A DNA stretch of 64,000 bases, from positions 416,713-480,712 of the forward strand of contig NZ_FONH01000002.1 in NCBI RefSeq assembly GCF_900112865.1, in the 5' to 3' direction. Source of the DNA: Dyella marensis. Its GTDB lineage: Bacteria > Pseudomonadota > Gammaproteobacteria > Xanthomonadales > Rhodanobacteraceae. A program made the translations under genes and the position numbers. The notes under the pieces were generated by a model. The model worked only from the letters and a program-made list of their open reading frames with translations. It did not search any database and had not been told where the DNA came from. Positions 59,592 through 64,000 of this stretch are shown piece after piece; positions within the stretch are counted from its first letter, which is position 1, and each line of letters starts with the position of its first letter.

Positions 59592-59936
59592 TTACCTCTG
59601 CGCGCAGGAAAAGACGTTGGCGCTCATCGTGGTGGCCTTCACTCCGGTGTATCCATCCACCTGGCTCTGGCTGGGGTTGCTGGTCAGGATCTGCACCACG
59701 TTGCCGCCCATCGCCGAAGCCTTATTCTTCAGGTCGGCGCGCGCGCCGGTCTCGATATCCGCTCCGGTACGGAACACCGCCGCCTGGCTGCCCGTGATGT
59801 CGCCAAGCAGCTTGCACCCCTGCGGCTCCGTGTTCGTAAAGCGGACTTTTTCGGAACCCGCGATCGGCTTCGTCGTCGCGCAGCCCACCATCATCATCGC
59901 GCATGCGATCGCCATCATCTTCTTCACGTCTGCCAC
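59592..59936 (-). CDS. Small lipoprotein, DUF4156 family
   Basis: 114 residues, ATG 59936 (ATG codons at 59921 and 59918 are alternatives), TAA 59592. Signal with lipobox MMAIACAMMMVGC. NTEPQGCKLLGDITGSQ and NKASAMGGNVVQILTS match DUF4156/RcsF-like small lipoproteins. A second Cys pair (Cys in EPQGCKLLG and Cys near the end) could form a disulfide. Confidence 0.82.
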   Translation of the reverse strand: MADVKKMMAIACAMMMVGCATTKPIAGSEKVRFTNTEPQGCKLLGDITGSQAAVFRTGADIETGARADLKNKASAMGGNVVQILTSNPSQSQVDGYTGVKATTMSANVFSCAQR

Positions 59937-60110
59937 TCCTCAGGTTTGGGTTAGGAGGCGCAGAAATTAGTGAGCGGCAACGTCCGGACCAACCGGAAAT
60001 TTCGCGCCATGCGCCGGCATGGGCCGCGCATTCAGGTCCAAGAGGCGTGGCTTGATCGCTCCCCGGCAGCGCGACGCATCCGCCCCCGCGCTCCGGGAAC
60101 CGGGCCCCGG

Positions 60111-61370
<1,260 letters not shown>

Positions 61371-61604
61371 GGGGAAACCGGCGGAATGGCTGGATGGGGA
61401 CGCCGCGGCCGGAAATCGCCGCGGACGATGGACAAGGATACTTCAAGCCGCCTGGCGGCTTCATGACCCCGGATGGCCCGATCAGGGTACGGTTTTGACC
61501 GAAATCCGCGGCGCGACGCCGCGCGGCATAAGCGCGCACCGGCGCGGCGCAGGTGGCATACGGTGCTCATCATGCGTGGCAACAGGATCGCAGGAAGAAG
61601 CCGC

Positions 61605-62339
61605 ATGTCCGTCGCCCATGCCATCGAAACCCCGTCGCCGGGCCCGCTCCATCCGGCGCGCTGCAACGGCTGCGCCCACCTGCCGGCGTGCCAGGCCGCC
61701 GGCTACGGGCGAAGCGAGCTGCGCGGATTGCAGTGCATCGCCGAACCTGCCGGCCTGTTGCGCGACGGCGAATACCTGTACCGCCCGTTGACGCCGTTCC
61801 ATGCGGTGTACGCGGTGCAGGCCGGCATGGCCAAGAGCGTGGCGGTGGACCGCGCCGGCCGCGAGCGCGTGCTGGCCTTTCATCTGCCGGGCGAGCTGTT
61901 CGGACTGGACGCGCTGTGGCTGGGCCAGCACGACAACGCCGCGGTCGCGCTGGGCCGCACGCAGTGCTGCCGCTTTCCCTATGCGGCACTGCGCGAACTG
62001 GCCAGCCGCCAGGTAGAAGTGCAGACGCATCTGCTGTACGCGATGAGCCGGCAGCTTCACCGCCAGCATCTGGATGCCGCCGACGGTTCGGCCGAACAGC
62101 GCATGGCCGCCTTCCTGGTGGATCTGCATGCGCGCCGCGAGGCGCTCGGCTGCAGCGGTGCCGCGCTGCCGCTGCCGATGTCGCGCGCCGACATCGGCAA
62201 TCATCTGCGCCTGGCCACCGAAACGGTCAGCCGGCTGCTGGCGCGGTTCCGCGACGCGGGGCTGCTGCGGGTGACGCGCAGCGGCGTGGAGCTGCTGGAC
62301 ATGGATGGACTGCGCCACGTAGGTTGGGGTGAGCCATAG
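61605..62339 (+). CDS. fnr: FNR-type oxygen-sensing transcriptional regulator
   Basis: 244 residues from ATG 61605 to TAG 62339. C20-x2-C23-x5-C29 (RCNGCAHLPACQ) and C122 (RTQCCRF) fall at the same numbers as the four Fe-S ligands of E. coli FNR. A cNMP-like beta roll follows (GMAKSVAVDRAGRERVLAFH), then an HTH MSRADIGNHLRLATETVSRL with the FNR-type E-x-x-S-R recognition. The last residues (HVGWGEP) and the stop codon are supplied by the family A repeat. Divergent from ispG; convergent with the copper ATPase. Confidence 0.93.
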   Translation: MSVAHAIETPSPGPLHPARCNGCAHLPACQAAGYGRSELRGLQCIAEPAGLLRDGEYLYRPLTPFHAVYAVQAGMAKSVAVDRAGRERVLAFHLPGELFGLDALWLGQHDNAAVALGRTQCCRFPYAALRELASRQVEVQTHLLYAMSRQLHRQHLDAADGSAEQRMAAFLVDLHARREALGCSGAALPLPMSRADIGNHLRLATETVSRLLARFRDAGLLRVTRSGVELLDMDGLRHVGWGEP

Positions 62340-62383
62340 GCGAACCCCAACGATGCGAGACGTCTGAAGTCAGCCCAACCTAC
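62319..62383. repeat. REPIN-like repeat, family A, copy 6, degenerate
   Basis: GTAGGTTGGGGTGAGCCATA at the left and a decayed right end CAGCCCAACCTAC; the second arm is incomplete. It overlaps the end of the fnr coding region, ending two bases before the ATPase stop. Confidence 0.85.
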
Positions 62384-62384
62384 G

Positions 62385-64000
<1,616 letters not shown>

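Overview
The window has two unlike parts. Positions 1 to about 21065 are the right-hand part of a prophage; its left end lies outside the window. Positions 21065 to 64000 are core chromosome. The core is GC-rich and encoded by typical gammaproteobacterial housekeeping genes: tpiA-secG-tRNA-Leu, folP-glmM, orn, sbcB, ligA-epmA, serS, rarA-lolA-ftsK, trxB-aat, ispG, an FNR-type regulator and a copper ATPase. Gene order and composition suggest Xanthomonadales, most likely Rhodanobacteraceae (Rhodanobacter, Dyella, Frateuria or Luteibacter type). That assignment is an inference.

The main result is in 1-5638, minus strand. Five consecutive phage genes form continuous reading frames only if TAG is read as an amino acid. 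Together they carry 24 in-frame TAG codons (5+7+2+4+6) and no in-frame TAA or TGA, and the four genes whose ends are visible stop at TGA or TAA. They appear to be late virion genes of a short-tailed phage: a glycine-zipper virion protein, two small proteins, an internal virion protein with a lytic transglycosylase domain, and a large virion protein running off the window. The early, replication and cargo genes (5981-20899) contain no in-frame TAG, and seven of them use TAG as their stop. The prophage therefore appears to use two codes: standard for lysogenic and early genes, TAG-as-sense (probably Gln) for late genes. I found no CUA-anticodon suppressor tRNA in the window; it would have to lie to the left or elsewhere.

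The early region (minus strand) has a candidate promoter/operator and leader terminator (11396-11505), then small early genes, an AlpA-like regulator, a 28-residue membrane peptide, a CHC2-type primase zinc domain, a RepA-like helicase ATPase, a zinc-ribbon protein and a 293-residue protein that borders the recoded block. The cargo region (11.5-19.1 kb) has two convergent serine recombinases, an XRE repressor, unknown proteins, and a HicA-HicB operon whose antitoxin has a 50-residue C-terminal tail and is followed by a SecB-like gene, a candidate toxin-antitoxin-chaperone system. A P4-type tyrosine integrase lies next to tRNA-Leu(GAG), the probable attachment site.

The core region is mostly ordinary. 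Its points of interest are two families of palindromic intergenic repeats (six and two copies), one of which supplies the end of the fnr-like gene, and tRNA-Ser(UGA). The 3' end of that tRNA lies in a 33-bp perfect inverted repeat, followed by two tandem palindrome-rich repeats containing inverted tRNA-end fragments.
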